Shown: positions 43,273-51,027 of the stretch, piece after piece
Layout: every line of letters begins with the position of its first letter
Position numbering within the stretch: the first letter of the stretch is position 1
Source: Phycisphaeraceae bacterium
GTDB taxonomy: Bacteria > Planctomycetota > Phycisphaerae > Phycisphaerales > UBA1924
Direction of reading: 5' to 3'
Length of the DNA stretch: 64,000 nt
Assembly: GCA_019636495.1 (NCBI GenBank)
Contig: JAHBXL010000008.1
Location: 104,097 to 168,096, forward strand
Made by a program: the position numbers and the translations under genes
Notes under the pieces: model-generated
Told to the model about the DNA's origin: nothing
The model's database searches: none
What the model saw: the letters and a program-made list of their open reading frames with translations, nothing else

Positions 43273-44342
43273 GCCCGGTCCCCCCTCTCGGGCGCGGAGT
43301 GCTGACCATCCGGATCCGCGATCCGGCACACAATCTCGACAAGTTTCGTCGCGATCTGCCCAGTCGGCCCGCCGCTCGGGCCGAAGCGTGCATCCTCAAT
43401 GAACGCGAGCAGCGCGGCGAGTTCCACGGCGTCCCGGCCAAGGAGCCCCACATGCGCGCATCCCGTCAGGGCGCCGGCGAGTTCCGGGCCCGTCGCGCCC
43501 GGTGCCAGCAATCTTCGCGAGACGAGATAGGCGCGCAGCGCGGCGAGCGTGTCCTCGACCGATCGAGCCGGGTCCGCATCGGGCCCGCCGGCTCGCGCGC
43601 GGACTTCGTCCATCGTGCGACGGAACACCGTGTCCGGCGTCGCAATCCGGTGCATGATCCTCCGCGCCGCCCACGTCCCGCCCAGACCGAGCGCGAGCAC
43701 CACCATCGCGCCGCCCACGACACCGACCACCAGCGGCCTGCGCCAGACTGGCATCTCGATCGAAGCGGGTGCCAGCATGGGCCCCAGACGCTCGATCGCC
43801 GCGAGCGGGTCCCGGGACCCATCGGCCTCCGCCGCGGGTGCATCGGCAACGGAAGCGACGTGCACAGCCACGCGCTCTGTCTGCACGGAGCCACGGCCAT
43901 CGCCGAATCGGATCGCGGGAATGCTCTTCTCGCCCGGTAGATAGGGCTCAAGTGTCAGCGTCAGCATCTCGTGACCCGGCGCGACCACCTGCCGGCGCGC
44001 GGCGAAAACAGTCCACGGCGCAAGAGCGGACGGTGGATCGGCCATGCCGAAGGGCGCGCCTTCCGAAAGATTCCGAAGTTCATCCGGCCACGCGGTCCAT
44101 CGCCCATCGACGCTTCGCACCTCGATCAACACAGTCAGCCGGTCGGCGATGGAGATGCGCGTCGAAGATACGTGCAGCGACACGGTCAGCGCATCCGATG
44201 CGACGGAACGAGATTCCTCGAACAGGTGTGCGCCGGGCCAGGCAGGATGTTCGTCGCGCGAGCAGCCGCCGCACACGGAGCACAGCACGGCCACCGCGGC
44301 AAGCCGCGCGATGCCGAACCGGTTGTGCCGCAGCACCCGCAT
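43269..44342 (-). CDS. Bat-operon lipoprotein with single membrane helix
   Basis: A 357-residue protein. A lipoprotein signal (LAAVAVLCSVCGGC) is followed by an immunoglobulin-like beta region (ALTVSLHVSSTRISIADRLT, then VLIEVRSVDGRW) that resembles BatD domains, a transmembrane helix at about 206-228 (LVVGVVGGAMVVLALGLGGTW), and a cytoplasmic helical tail. This layout, together with its place between DUF58 and BatA, is like the DUF4381-type member seen in other Bat operons. The start is ATG 44342 with GGAGGG upstream; a GTG one codon earlier gives GTGA overlap with the DUF58 stop. Name kept general. Confidence 0.7.
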   Translation of the reverse strand: MRVLRHNRFGIARLAAVAVLCSVCGGCSRDEHPAWPGAHLFEESRSVASDALTVSLHVSSTRISIADRLTVLIEVRSVDGRWTAWPDELRNLSEGAPFGMADPPSALAPWTVFAARRQVVAPGHEMLTLTLEPYLPGEKSIPAIRFGDGRGSVQTERVAVHVASVADAPAAEADGSRDPLAAIERLGPMLAPASIEMPVWRRPLVVGVVGGAMVVLALGLGGTWAARRIMHRIATPDTVFRRTMDEVRARAGGPDADPARSVEDTLAALRAYLVSRRLLAPGATGPELAGALTGCAHVGLLGRDAVELAALLAFIEDARFGPSGGPTGQIATKLVEIVCRIADPDGQHSAPERGDRA

Positions 44343-45328
44343 CACCGCTCCCTCCGATGGAACAGGCCGACAAGTTCGTGAACGGGTTCGTCGTGCGTCC
44401 AGAGCGTGACGCGGGCCCGCAATGCACGCAGGCCGGCGCCGGCGATGGCCCGGTCGAGTGCGCTGTCGGCCCGGGAGTACGCCGCGGAATAGGCGTCTCT
44501 CACACGCGAACTGGAAGTGTCGATCACCGCCTCGCGTCCCGTTTCGGGGTCACGCAGTCGCACCAGGCCCGCGTTGACCAGTTCGGCATCGCGCCGATCG
44601 CGGATCGCCGCGGCAACGACATCATGCCCGCGCGCGGCCCTTCCACCGCCGGCGATGCGCCGCAAGGCGCGTTCGAACGATGCTTCGCCGGACGCGCCGG
44701 GCGCGAGGAAGTCTGAAACAAAGAAGACCAGCGAGCGCCGATGCAGCGTGCGACGCAGCAGATCCGCCGCGGCGGCGGGGTTTGTGCCGCGACCGGTGGC
44801 GTCGAGCGCGAGCAGTTCGCGCACAAGCCGCAACGCGTGACGCGAGCCCTTCCGCGCCGGAACTGACAGTTCGACACGATCGGTGAACGCGCACAGGCCG
44901 ACGCGGTCTCCGGCTCGTACCGCGGCGAACGCCAGCAGCGCGCACACCTTCGCCGCGAGCGCGCGCTTCGAGCCCTCGGCGAGCACCGACCATGCGGGCT
45001 CGTCGGGGCGGTGCGGGCTGGTGTGCGCGGCATGATCGGTCGGGCCGGACGTTCCGAACGCAAGCGAACCTGAGACATCGACCGCGAGCATGACCGTCAA
45101 CTCGCGCTCCTCGACGAACCGCTTGATGAACGGTCGGCCGCTCCGCGCCGTCACGTTCCAGTCGATGAATCGCACATCGTCGCCGGGCTGATACTCGCGC
45201 ACATCGGCGAACTCCATGCCGCGTCCCTTGAACGCGGAGGAGTACTCGCCTGCAAAGACCTCCGTCACGCGCCGCCGCGTGCTCAGTTCCAGCAGCCGGA
45301 CTTGTCTGGCCAGTTCGGCGGGGGTCAT
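44342..45328 (-). CDS. DUF58 domain-containing protein (VWA-like, MoxR-associated)
   Basis: A 328-residue protein. The core FAGEYSSAFKGRGMEFADVR, then EYQPGDDVRFIDWNVTARSG and RPFIKRFVEERELTVMLAVD is the DUF58 signature and leads into a VWA-type strand with VDVSGSL. DUF58 proteins are encoded next to MoxR ATPases and BatA/B proteins and are thought to be chaperone or metal-insertion adapters. The stop overlaps the next gene in the operon, and moxR ends 26 bases upstream. Confidence 0.93.
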   Translation of the reverse strand: MTPAELARQVRLLELSTRRRVTEVFAGEYSSAFKGRGMEFADVREYQPGDDVRFIDWNVTARSGRPFIKRFVEERELTVMLAVDVSGSLAFGTSGPTDHAAHTSPHRPDEPAWSVLAEGSKRALAAKVCALLAFAAVRAGDRVGLCAFTDRVELSVPARKGSRHALRLVRELLALDATGRGTNPAAAADLLRRTLHRRSLVFFVSDFLAPGASGEASFERALRRIAGGGRAARGHDVVAAAIRDRRDAELVNAGLVRLRDPETGREAVIDTSSSRVRDAYSAAYSRADSALDRAIAGAGLRALRARVTLWTHDEPVHELVGLFHRRER

Positions 45329-45354
45329 GGTCGCGCTCCGTGCGGCAACGATGT

Positions 45355-46365
45355 TCAGGGCGCGGCGACGCGCTGAAGGATCTGGGCGACGAGATCGTCG
45401 CTTGTCAGTTCGCGTGCCTCGGCTTCGTAACTCGGAATGACGCGGTGCCGCAGCACGTCGGGCGCGACAGACTTGACGTCGTGCGGGGTCACGAAGGCGC
45501 GGCCCTCGAGCATCGCGACGGCGCGCGATGCCAGCGCAAGGGCGATCGTCGCACGCGGCGAGGCGCCGAAGTCGACCAACGACTCGGCCGCGCCGGCGCG
45601 GCGATCGGGCTCCGGGCGGGTTGCACGCACAAGGTCCACGATGTACTCGCGGACCTTCTCGTCGATGTGCACACGGTCCACTGTCGCCCGGGCCGCGAGC
45701 AGTTCGCGCGGGTGCAGCACCGGCTCCTTGAGTCTCGAGTCGAGGGCCGTTGGCCGCGTGAAGGCCATTCGGTCGAGCACGGCCCGCTCCTCGGCCCGCG
45801 TCGGATACGTCACCCGCAACTTCAGCAGGAACCGGTCGACCTGCGCCTCGGGAAGCGGGTAGGTCCCTTCCTGCTCGATCGGGTTCTGCGTCGCCAGAAC
45901 CAGGAACGGATCGGGCAGCGCGTACGTCTCATCGCCGATGGTCACCTGCCGTTCCTGCATCGCCTCCAGCAGCGCGCTCTGCACCTTCGCCGGGGCGCGA
46001 TTCACCTCGTCGGCCAGCACGATGTTGGCGAATACCGGCCCCCTTCGCGGCGAGAACGTGCCATCGCGTGGCGAGTAGACAAGCGTGCCGACCAGGTCCG
46101 CCGGGAGAAGATCGGGCGTGAACTGGATGCGCTTGAATGTGCAATCGAGCCCCGCCGCGAGCGTCGAGACCGTGAGCGTCTTGGCGAGTCCCGGCACGCC
46201 CTCGAGCAGCACGTGCCCGTTGCAGAGCATTCCGACAAGCAGGCCGCGGATCATCGTCGATTGACCAACAACGACCTCGGCCACGCGTCGCTCAAGAGCA
46301 CGGAGCGGCTCGGCAAGCCGGGCGAGTTCTTCCTGGTTTGGGGGCGGCAGCGTCGGCTGAGTCAT
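45355..46365 (-). CDS. moxR: MoxR family AAA+ ATPase
   Basis: A 336-residue AAA+ ATPase. The Walker A motif is GVPGLAKT (56-63), Walker B is NIVLADEVNRAP, and sensor motifs follow in VLATQNPIEQEGTYPLPEAQVDRF. MoxR ATPases form hexamers that remodel VWA-domain clients; here BatA, BatB and DUF58 proteins are the obvious partners. It is the first gene of the seven-gene Bat operon (46365 to 37025 on the minus strand). The tRNA-Leu upstream ends at its own terminator, so the promoter should lie at about 46366-46546. Confidence 0.95.
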   Translation of the reverse strand: MTQPTLPPPNQEELARLAEPLRALERRVAEVVVGQSTMIRGLLVGMLCNGHVLLEGVPGLAKTLTVSTLAAGLDCTFKRIQFTPDLLPADLVGTLVYSPRDGTFSPRRGPVFANIVLADEVNRAPAKVQSALLEAMQERQVTIGDETYALPDPFLVLATQNPIEQEGTYPLPEAQVDRFLLKLRVTYPTRAEERAVLDRMAFTRPTALDSRLKEPVLHPRELLAARATVDRVHIDEKVREYIVDLVRATRPEPDRRAGAAESLVDFGASPRATIALALASRAVAMLEGRAFVTPHDVKSVAPDVLRHRVIPSYEAEARELTSDDLVAQILQRVAAP

Positions 46366-46546
46366 GGACGATCCTTGTCAGGGCGCTGGGCGAGCGAAAG
46401 TAGGCACGACCGGCGCGGCGAACCCCGCCGCGCAACGACGATGGATACAGGCATCGGCCCTCCCCGCCGCACGTCACGCCCTTCTGGACGCGCACGACCG
46501 GGCTCTCCGTCATCGGCACGCGGCCTTCCGAGTCCCGAAACACCTC

Positions 46547-46577
46547 AAAAACACAGGCCCCCTCCTCTCGGAGGGGG
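46547..46577 (-). terminator. Terminator of tRNA-Leu
   Basis: On the minus strand CCCCCTCC-GAGA-GGAGGGGG forms an 8-pair stem, followed after six bases by TTTTT. It lies 33 bases downstream of the tRNA and upstream of moxR. Confidence 0.7.
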
Positions 46578-46609
46578 CGGGGTGCCTGCCGTTGCAGCAG
46601 TCCTCGAAT

Positions 46610-46692
46610 GCGGTCGAGAGGAGTCGAACCTCCACGGGTGTTACCCCACCAGAACCTGAATCTGGCGCGTCTGCCAATTCCGCCACGACCGC
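46610..46692 (-). tRNA. tRNA-Leu (anticodon CAG)
   Basis: The 83-base minus-strand sequence folds as a class II tRNA: 7-pair acceptor GCGGTCG/CGACCGC, D arm with GGCGGAATTGGCAGAC, anticodon stem CCAGA/TCTGG with loop TTCAGGT (anticodon CAG, reading CUG), a long variable arm (GGGGTAACACCC) and T arm GGAGGTTCGACTCCT. The CCA end is not encoded. A terminator follows. Confidence 0.95.
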
Positions 46693-46750
46693 GTTGTCGG
46701 GCACAACGTTAGCCACGAGGTCGCCGGTCGGCAACGCGTCACGCTCCCGA

Positions 46751-48118
46751 TCAGCAGCCGGAGAACCATGCCGCGAGGAACGCGAAGATGTCCGGCACGC
46801 CATTGCCGCCGTCGCCCAGGGCATCGCCCGCGGGCAGGCCTGCAAACCAGTCGCCGAGAAACGCGAAAATGTCCGCGACTTCAACGTGGCCGTTCCCATC
46901 GTGGTCGGCAAGACAAGATGGCCGCGCCGGAACCGGCACCACCGCCGCGACCGCCTCGGGCGATCCGGGACGGAAAAGGCCGATGACTGCCTCGCCCAGG
47001 TCGGGCGACACGCCGCCCCGCAGGCGGAAGTTGTACATCGTGCCCCAACGAAGCGCGTTGGCGGCCTCGTCGACGGCAAAATCATCGGTCTGCCAGGCCG
47101 CCGCATCCGCAGATTGCGCAAATGCCCAGTCGGTCCCGACAATTGTCGCCCCGCCCGGACCATCGCCGCTGTGATAGGACACGTCGTGGAAGCCGGGGGT
47201 GACGGCCGCCGCGCCCGGGGGCATCGGCACAGTGAACGACTTGGCCGACCGGTGCGAGTTCAGATTGAACACCGCGTACTCATAGTCCCACTGGTTGCCG
47301 CCGAGGCGCACGGCCCGGGCGGCGACGATGAACCGGCCATCCCCGGCGACATCGACGAACGCCTCGACCACGCCGGGGACCAGGTCCTTCCAGAGTTGGA
47401 TTGCCGCAACGCCCGGCGAAGTCGCGCCGCTGAGCGAGATGATGGGGTTGTCTCCCGCAAGCGAGGTAAGCACCGGTCGAACCGATGCGTTGTTCAGCGC
47501 ATTCCCATCGCCGGCATCCTCGGCGTGCACGACAATCAGTTCGGCAAAGTACGCTGCCCCGGGATTGAGCGCAGGAGTGACATCCGCCACGGCGAACTGC
47601 AGTCGCCCGGCATTCGTGCCCGAAGGGGCGGTGTACGGATGGGTGAGCGCGCCGGAGGCAGCATTGACCTGCCAACGCGGCCCGAGATTCATGGCCGATC
47701 CGGCGGATGTTGCTGTGTGCGGGTCGGAGCAACCCGGACCAATGGAAGTGCCTCCCCCGCCCTCGCACGTGCAGAACCCGGCCTGGTTAAGCGGCACCCC
47801 CGCGTGAAAAGCCCACCCCATGCCGATCTGTTCGAACCTGCTGACACCGCTGCTCGTGATGAGCCGGTACAGGTTGGGAGCCTGCACCGGATGCAGCGCG
47901 GAGAAGATGTTGGATGTGAGCGCGGTCGACCCGACGTTGGTTTGGAGCGAGCCGAATGAGGCCGCGTCGATCCCACCGGGTGAGGGTGTGTAGTTTGTGA
48001 CGGCGGTCACGTCCGTCAGCAGGAGGTCTTTGCCCGATGCGCCGCATTGGGCCTGAGCAACTCCTGTCGCTGCGCCGGTAGCCAATGCGACCGCGATTGC
48101 GCCGAGTTTGGTGTGCAT
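46751..48118 (-). CDS. Secreted protein with GC-type dockerin C-terminus
   Basis: A 455-residue exported protein. The signal peptide MHTKLGAIAVALATGAATGVAQAQ has a clean AQA cleavage site. The central 360 residues hold beta strands and no enzyme motif I recognise (ITSSGVSRFEQIGMGWAFHAG, IIVAARAVRLGGNQWDYEYAVFNL). The C-terminus is a GC-type dockerin: CLADHDGNGHVEVADIFAFLGDWF, GNGVPDIFAFLAAWFSGC, with two Asp-rich calcium loops and the terminal Gly-Cys. It shares this tail with the PstS-like protein at 24271. ATG 48118 is used; ATG 48133, five codons earlier, is also possible. Confidence 0.72.
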   Translation of the reverse strand: MHTKLGAIAVALATGAATGVAQAQCGASGKDLLLTDVTAVTNYTPSPGGIDAASFGSLQTNVGSTALTSNIFSALHPVQAPNLYRLITSSGVSRFEQIGMGWAFHAGVPLNQAGFCTCEGGGGTSIGPGCSDPHTATSAGSAMNLGPRWQVNAASGALTHPYTAPSGTNAGRLQFAVADVTPALNPGAAYFAELIVVHAEDAGDGNALNNASVRPVLTSLAGDNPIISLSGATSPGVAAIQLWKDLVPGVVEAFVDVAGDGRFIVAARAVRLGGNQWDYEYAVFNLNSHRSAKSFTVPMPPGAAAVTPGFHDVSYHSGDGPGGATIVGTDWAFAQSADAAAWQTDDFAVDEAANALRWGTMYNFRLRGGVSPDLGEAVIGLFRPGSPEAVAAVVPVPARPSCLADHDGNGHVEVADIFAFLGDWFAGLPAGDALGDGGNGVPDIFAFLAAWFSGC

Positions 48119-48326
48119 CGACCGTGGCTCCATGAACTCCGGACGGATGAGGTCGCCGACCGCGTGGTCAGATTCAACTGACTCCCCTCAATTCTATCAG
48201 ATTGCACGGATTCTGCCACGAGACTTTGCCGGATCAGGCAACGGACTTACCATGGTCTCTTCGCACCTCGGGTGGGGAGCGTTCCGCCAACGTCGGCGGG
48301 CCGCTCTGGACCCCGGAGAACGCATC

Positions 48327-49820
48327 ATGGCCGAGACCGCAACCGAGCGCCCGAACAAAGTCCAGATTTCCGACATCGGGCCCAGCCGCAAGAAACTCTC
48401 GATCGAGATCCCGGTCGAGACCGTCGCCGAGCACCTCGGCACCTCGCTCGACACGCTGATGGTCGAAACCGAACTCCCCGGCTTCCGCAAGGGCCGCGCC
48501 CCGCGCCGGCTGGTCGAGAGACGCTTCGGCTCGACGCTGAAACGCGAGGCCAAGAATCAACTCGTCTCGCAGGCTTACTCCAAGGCCGTCGAGGAGAACA
48601 AACTCCGCGTGATCGGCGAGCCGTTCAGCGAGGACCTGCTCAAGATCGAGATCGAGGAAGGCAAGCCGCTCTCCTTCGAAATCGAAATCGAAGTCCTGCC
48701 GGAGTTCGACCTGCCCAAGTTCGAGGGCATCACGGTCAAGAGGCCGACATTTGAGATCACCGACGATCTGGTCAAGCGCGAACTCGACCGCCTGCTGCTC
48801 AACGAAGGCCGCCTCGAACCCAAGACCAAGCCCGGCGCGGGCGACTACCTCACGGGCCACGCCGTCATGACCGACGATGCCGGAGAGAAGCACTACGACA
48901 TCGGCGACGCGGTCATCCAGATCCCCACGGCCGACAAGAACGGCCGCGGCATGATCCTGGGTGTGCTCGTCGACGACCTCGGCCCGCAGATCGGGAGCGT
49001 GGAGGTCGGCGACACGTTCACCGTCAAGACGACCGGTCCCGAGAACCACGAGAACGACAAACTGCGCGGCAAGGCGCTGACGATCAACTTCACCGTCAAC
49101 CGTGCCGACGAGATCATCCCGGCGACCGAACAGGAAGTCGCCGAGCGATACTCGCTGGAGAGCCCGGAAAAGGTTCGCGAGATCATCCGCGAGCGAATCG
49201 GCCAGCGCATCGCCATCGACCAGCAGGCCGCGATGCGCGGCCAGGTCGCCAAGTGGCTCAGCGACAACGTGGACATCGAGACGCCCGAGCGCGTCACGGC
49301 GGCGCAAGCCGCGCGGACGCTTGAGCGCCGCCGCCTTGAGTTGGCCTACCGCGGGACCGACCCGCAGAAGATCGAGGAACAGATCGCCGAACTCCGCGCT
49401 TCATCGCGCGAGGCGGCGGTCCGCGAACTCAAACTCTTCTTCGCGCTCGACCGCGCCGCCGAGCACTTCGACGTGAAGATCACCGAGTCCGAACTCAACG
49501 GCCGCATCGCACAGATGGCCTCGATGCGCGGCGAACGTCCCGAGAAACTGCGTCAGGACCTCTTCGCGCGCAATCAGATCGGCATGGTCTGGAACCAGAT
49601 CCGCGAGCACAAGACCCTCGATGCCATCATCGCCAAGGCCAATGTCGAGGACATCAGCCTCGAGGAGTTCAACAAACTCTTCGGCGGCGAGAACGCCGGC
49701 GGCGGGGAATCGGCCGCGCCCGCCAAGAAGCCCAAGCCCAAGGCCAAGAAGGACGACGATGCGGGCGACGAGACCGCCGAGGCCAAGCCCAAGTCGCGCT
49801 CCAAAAAGAAGGCCGAGTAA
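48327..49820 (+). CDS. tig: Trigger factor (ribosome-associated chaperone)
   Basis: A 497-residue chaperone and peptidyl-prolyl isomerase that binds the ribosome exit tunnel. The ribosome-docking signature is PGFRKGRAPRRLVERRFG (about 50-67). The middle contains a divergent FKBP-like domain (VTGHAVMTDD-type region, VGDTFTVKTTGPENHENDKL, GKALTINFTVNRADEI), and the C-terminal helical arms fill 290-450. A Lys/Asp/Glu-rich tail of about 35 residues (AKKPKPKAKKDDD...KSRSKKKAE) extends beyond the family core. GGAG lies nine bases upstream. A terminator follows. Confidence 0.95.
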   Translation: MAETATERPNKVQISDIGPSRKKLSIEIPVETVAEHLGTSLDTLMVETELPGFRKGRAPRRLVERRFGSTLKREAKNQLVSQAYSKAVEENKLRVIGEPFSEDLLKIEIEEGKPLSFEIEIEVLPEFDLPKFEGITVKRPTFEITDDLVKRELDRLLLNEGRLEPKTKPGAGDYLTGHAVMTDDAGEKHYDIGDAVIQIPTADKNGRGMILGVLVDDLGPQIGSVEVGDTFTVKTTGPENHENDKLRGKALTINFTVNRADEIIPATEQEVAERYSLESPEKVREIIRERIGQRIAIDQQAAMRGQVAKWLSDNVDIETPERVTAAQAARTLERRRLELAYRGTDPQKIEEQIAELRASSREAAVRELKLFFALDRAAEHFDVKITESELNGRIAQMASMRGERPEKLRQDLFARNQIGMVWNQIREHKTLDAIIAKANVEDISLEEFNKLFGGENAGGGESAAPAKKPKPKAKKDDDAGDETAEAKPKSRSKKKAE

Positions 49821-49859
49821 CCGCGACCAAGACCCGTCGACGGTTCAGCAGATCAACGC

Positions 49860-49886
49860 ACGCCCGGGCCCGCGCTCGGGCGTTTT
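49860..49886 (+). terminator. Terminator of tig
   Basis: ACGCCCG, a 10-base loop rich in GC, CGGGCGT, then TTTC. It starts 39 bases after the tig stop and touches the end of the convergent gene. Confidence 0.75.
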
Positions 49887-50488
49887 CATGCGCGCCGCGG
49901 CAGCCCGACGCCGGCCTGGAACGCCCTGACGACGTAGTGCACCGCGCCCGAGAGCGCGGCGATCATCAGGCCGCCAAAGACCACGGCGCACGCAAAGCGG
50001 ATCGCGCCAGACGACGCCGACAACGCGCCGCGCACCTTCATAGCAATGACAGCCACCACGATCAACGCCGCCACCCACGCCGCGGCGATCAGCAGCGACC
50101 GGAATGACACGCCCGGCTGGCGGACCCACACCAGCAGGCAGGCCCCCAGCCCGAGCAACGCCGCATCGAGCCCGCGGGCTGCCAGATAGATCTTGGCCGC
50201 GTCTCCGAGAAACGTCTTGCCGGGGCCGACGTATGCAAGCAGCGAGCACGCGCCGATCACCCCCACCACGCACGCCAGCGCGAGCGCCGGCCCGTCGCGG
50301 AACCGACCTGCCGCCAACAACAGCCCGACGACCGCGGCACACGCCACGAGCAGTTCAAAGCCCGCCAGAAACCAGACGCGCGGGGTCGCCACCAGCGATG
50401 CCCCAAGCAGCACCACTGCGCTTACGCCTGTAAGGGCGCAAAGCCCGCCGATCATCACCCGAAACAGCCGGTGGTCTTGGAGGTCCAT
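49886..50488 (-). CDS. Multi-pass membrane protein of unknown function
   Basis: A 200-residue protein with six hydrophobic helices (for example LFRVMIGGLCALTGVSAVVL, VWFLAGFELLVACAAVVGLL, ALALACVVGVIGACSLLAYV, LLIAAAWVAALIVVAVIAMK, IRFACAVVFGGLMIAALSGA). There are no conserved polar residues inside the helices that would suggest a transporter motif. ATG 50488 is used because the upstream open frame is not membrane-like. Its 3' end meets the tig terminator. Function unknown. Confidence 0.65.
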   Translation of the reverse strand: MDLQDHRLFRVMIGGLCALTGVSAVVLLGASLVATPRVWFLAGFELLVACAAVVGLLLAAGRFRDGPALALACVVGVIGACSLLAYVGPGKTFLGDAAKIYLAARGLDAALLGLGACLLVWVRQPGVSFRSLLIAAAWVAALIVVAVIAMKVRGALSASSGAIRFACAVVFGGLMIAALSGAVHYVVRAFQAGVGLPRRA

Positions 50489-50796
50489 GCGCGGGCTACC
50501 ACTCCTGACTTCGCGCGCCATGCGGCACGGCTCGGCGAGGTTCGCCTCGCGGAATCGAACGCTTGTATCGGCGCAATCGCGGTCGAGTTCGGATGCTTCC
50601 AAACTCCTCTTTCCAGTGATGCCCCTATTTCGGGGGCGAGCGGCGGGGGCGTGCACAACCCAGATACACGGCAAGGACTGACGGGCCAGGACCTGCGATC
50701 GGTGCGCCCGACCATTTCATCCATCCCCTTGCATAGTCCGATGAAGGCATGTGGTCTGGCCCGCCGTTTGCGGATCCGGCCTCCAGAGGAGTCCCC
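50489..50796. other. Upstream region of the flagellar genes
   Basis: About 300 bases between two divergent genes. I looked for a sigma-28 (TAAA-N15-GCCGATAA) or sigma-54 (GGCAC-N5-TTGC) pair and saw no convincing match; no gene is supported in this stretch. Confidence 0.45.
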
Positions 50797-51027
50797 GTGC
50801 AGTCTTCGGCCGCGACCAGTCCACCCGCGCCCAGCGCCCCATCGCCCCGAGCGACGGCGGCCACGCGCCGCACGTTGGCGTGCTGGGCCATGGACCTGCT
50901 CTCGCTCCGTCGCCGGGGTCTGCTTGTTCCAGACTGGGAACGCCTGACCGAGGCGTGCGAGCGCGCCGGACTCGTCCGGCCGCCAGCCCCTGAAGAGTCG
51001 GGCGTCCGCGAGGCGGAGGCGGCATGA
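50797..51027 (+). CDS. Small hypothetical protein coupled to fliD
   Basis: A 76-residue protein with a GTG start preceded five bases earlier by GAGGAG. The first 30 residues are Ala/Pro/Ser-rich; then follows a helical segment ACWAMDLLSLRRRGLLVPDW and ERLTEACERAGLV. Its stop overlaps the fliD start (ATGA), and FlgN- or FliT-type chaperones of similar size often sit next to fliD, but no family match could be named. A longer ATG reading at 50749 exists; the Shine-Dalgarno favours 50797. Confidence 0.55.
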   Translation: MQSSAATSPPAPSAPSPRATAATRRTLACWAMDLLSLRRRGLLVPDWERLTEACERAGLVRPPAPEESGVREAEAA

